A stretch of DNA of 29,424 nucleotides from positions 1-29,424 of IMG/VR virus record IMGVR_UViG_3300032246_001721; one strand, 5' to 3'. Under the pieces are notes generated by a model. It saw only the letters and a program-made list of their open reading frames with translations. It was not told where the DNA came from and did not search any database. Numbering within the stretch: the stretch's first letter is position 1; each line of letters begins with the position of its first letter. This stretch comes from a virus. Below are positions 28,435-29,424 of the stretch, in pieces. Made by a program: the position numbers and the translations under genes.

Positions 28435-29424
28435 TTACGCTACAGAACAGTCTATTAGATTTTCTTCAAAAATACGCCAACATTCGGCCCAGGTCCAACA
28501 TAAACTAGCATCTTCTACCGCCGCACGGTCTAGGGTCAAGCATTGTTGTACTGCTAACCGTAAATTGTCATTCAGGAACCCGGTCAAGCCAGGCTCAACA
28601 ATATCCTTGGGTCCAGGCACGGGATATGCCGCTACCGGAGTGCCGCAGGCTAGTGCTTCGATATTGACCACGCCAAATGTGTCAGCACGGCTGGGAAAAA
28701 CAAACACATCGGCTTGAGCATAGTAGCGAGCCAGGTCTGTGCCTTTTTTGGCACCCACAAATTCTATGTCAGGATATCTGCGTTCAAGTTCTTTGCGATA
28801 TGGCCCATCACCTACTACAATTTTGGTAGCACCGGGAATGTTTAGTTTGCAAAAATCATCAAGTCCTTTTTCGACACTTACACGTCCCACTGATAATAGC
28901 ACAGGATAGCCTGCTACAGTTTCTACTCGATGACTGCTGTTGAAGATGGTTCGGTCTACACCGCGAGTCCAAACACGTAGATTGGCGAATCCACGTGACA
29001 CTAAGTCTTGCTTAATGCTTTCTGTAGTGACCAATACCCTGTGACTGTTCTTATGGAACCAACGCAGGTACCACCAGGTCCAAGACTCAGGCACACAATA
29101 CATCCGGTTCAAGAACTTGGCAAAATCAGTATGATAACTAGTATTGTAAGGAATATGATTCCGCTCACACCACCACCTCGCAAATAAACCTACTGGCCCT
29201 TCGGTCGCAATGTGAATATACGACGGCTGTATCGCCTTAATCTTCGTACTAATCCCGTGTGGCCAGCAGATTTTAACTTCAGGATAACCAGGGCAAGCAA
29301 AATGAGGGAACTGCCTGGGATTAATATATACAATATGATGCCCGTTACTACTAGCGTGATCTTCCAGGGCTTTGAAAGTTGTGACCACGCCATTGATTTG
29401 ATCTGGGACATTATCGGTTACAAC
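28435..29424 (-). CDS. Family-4-type glycosyltransferase (GT-B), N-terminus beyond window
   Basis: At least 330 residues, in frame to the right edge. The partial N-terminus (VVTDNVPDQINGVVTTF) matches the IxTDxxxPQxNGVVxT opening of GT4 mannosyl- or sulfoquinovosyl-transferase-like enzymes. The C-terminal Rossmann domain has VLLSVGRVSVEKGLDDF, KIVVGDGPYRKELE, and the E-x7-E nucleotide-sugar site in SRADTFGVVNIEALACGTPV followed by GPKDIVEPGLTGF. It would transfer a sugar from a nucleotide donor to a lipid or glycan acceptor. Together with the methyltransferase, sulfotransferase-like and SGNH genes it suggests glycan modification. A terminator follows the stop. Confidence 0.85.
   Translation of the reverse strand, partial: VVTDNVPDQINGVVTTFKALEDHASSNGHHIVYINPRQFPHFACPGYPEVKICWPHGISTKIKAIQPSYIHIATEGPVGLFARWWCERNHIPYNTSYHTDFAKFLNRMYCVPESWTWWYLRWFHKNSHRVLVTTESIKQDLVSRGFANLRVWTRGVDRTIFNSSHRVETVAGYPVLLSVGRVSVEKGLDDFCKLNIPGATKIVVGDGPYRKELERRYPDIEFVGAKKGTDLARYYAQADVFVFPSRADTFGVVNIEALACGTPVAAYPVPGPKDIVEPGLTGFLNDNLRLAVQQCLTLDRAAVEDASLCWTWAECWRIFEENLIDCSVA

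Overview
The window looks like part of the genome of a tailed phage of the T4-like (large myovirus) type, probably from a freshwater or other aquatic habitat. The evidence is a phage-type PhoH ATPase, a gp44/RFC-like clamp-loader ATPase, a gp31-like GroES co-chaperonin, a large block of tail-fibre/adhesin genes, a SleB-type lysis hydrolase, tightly packed genes with 1-4 base stop/start overlaps, and AT-rich late-promoter-like boxes (core TAAATA). A TctC/Bug-type solute-binding protein, a family greatly expanded in Burkholderiales, hints at a betaproteobacterial host; this is inference. All but two genes (a methyltransferase and phoH) lie on the minus strand. No tRNA, integrase, transposase or CRISPR array was seen.

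Layout by coordinate. 1-5551: accessory metabolic and surface-modification genes (APS-kinase-like fragment, two 2OG-Fe(II) oxygenase-like proteins, sulfotransferase-like protein, TctC, methyltransferase, SGNH hydrolase) around two unknown conserved-looking genes. 5725-12408: nucleic-acid metabolism and small genes (PhoH, HAD phosphatase, radical SAM enzyme, clamp loader, small zinc protein, co-chaperonin, and a DnaE-like stub that stops before the catalytic aspartates). 12454-20914: five fibre/adhesin genes with GGN-step repeats, glycine-rich tracts and Ig-like domains. 20971-22989: ErpA/IscA-type iron-sulfur carrier, Fe/Mn superoxide dismutase, translation initiation factor IF-1 and a second SGNH-like protein, closely spaced. 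22986-24437: small proteins and a likely lysis pair (signal-anchored SleB hydrolase plus a three-helix membrane protein). 24438-24827: an unexplained block dense in inverted repeats. 24828-28341: short, probably early genes behind strong sigma70-type promoters. 28435-end: a family-4 type glycosyltransferase that runs off the right edge.

Two promoter classes can be read directly. Eight minus-strand sites match sigma70 -35/-10 boxes, seven with 17-base and one with 16-base spacing. Four share the block GGTTGACCA, and three of those also share the block before the -10. Three promoters place the -10 exactly six bases before the ATG, which predicts leaderless mRNAs. Nine sites carry a TAAATA core like the T4 late box in front of structural and accessory genes. 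The SOD/ErpA/IF-1 cluster, the TctC gene, the promoter architecture and the structured 24.4-24.8 kb block are the points most worth following up.
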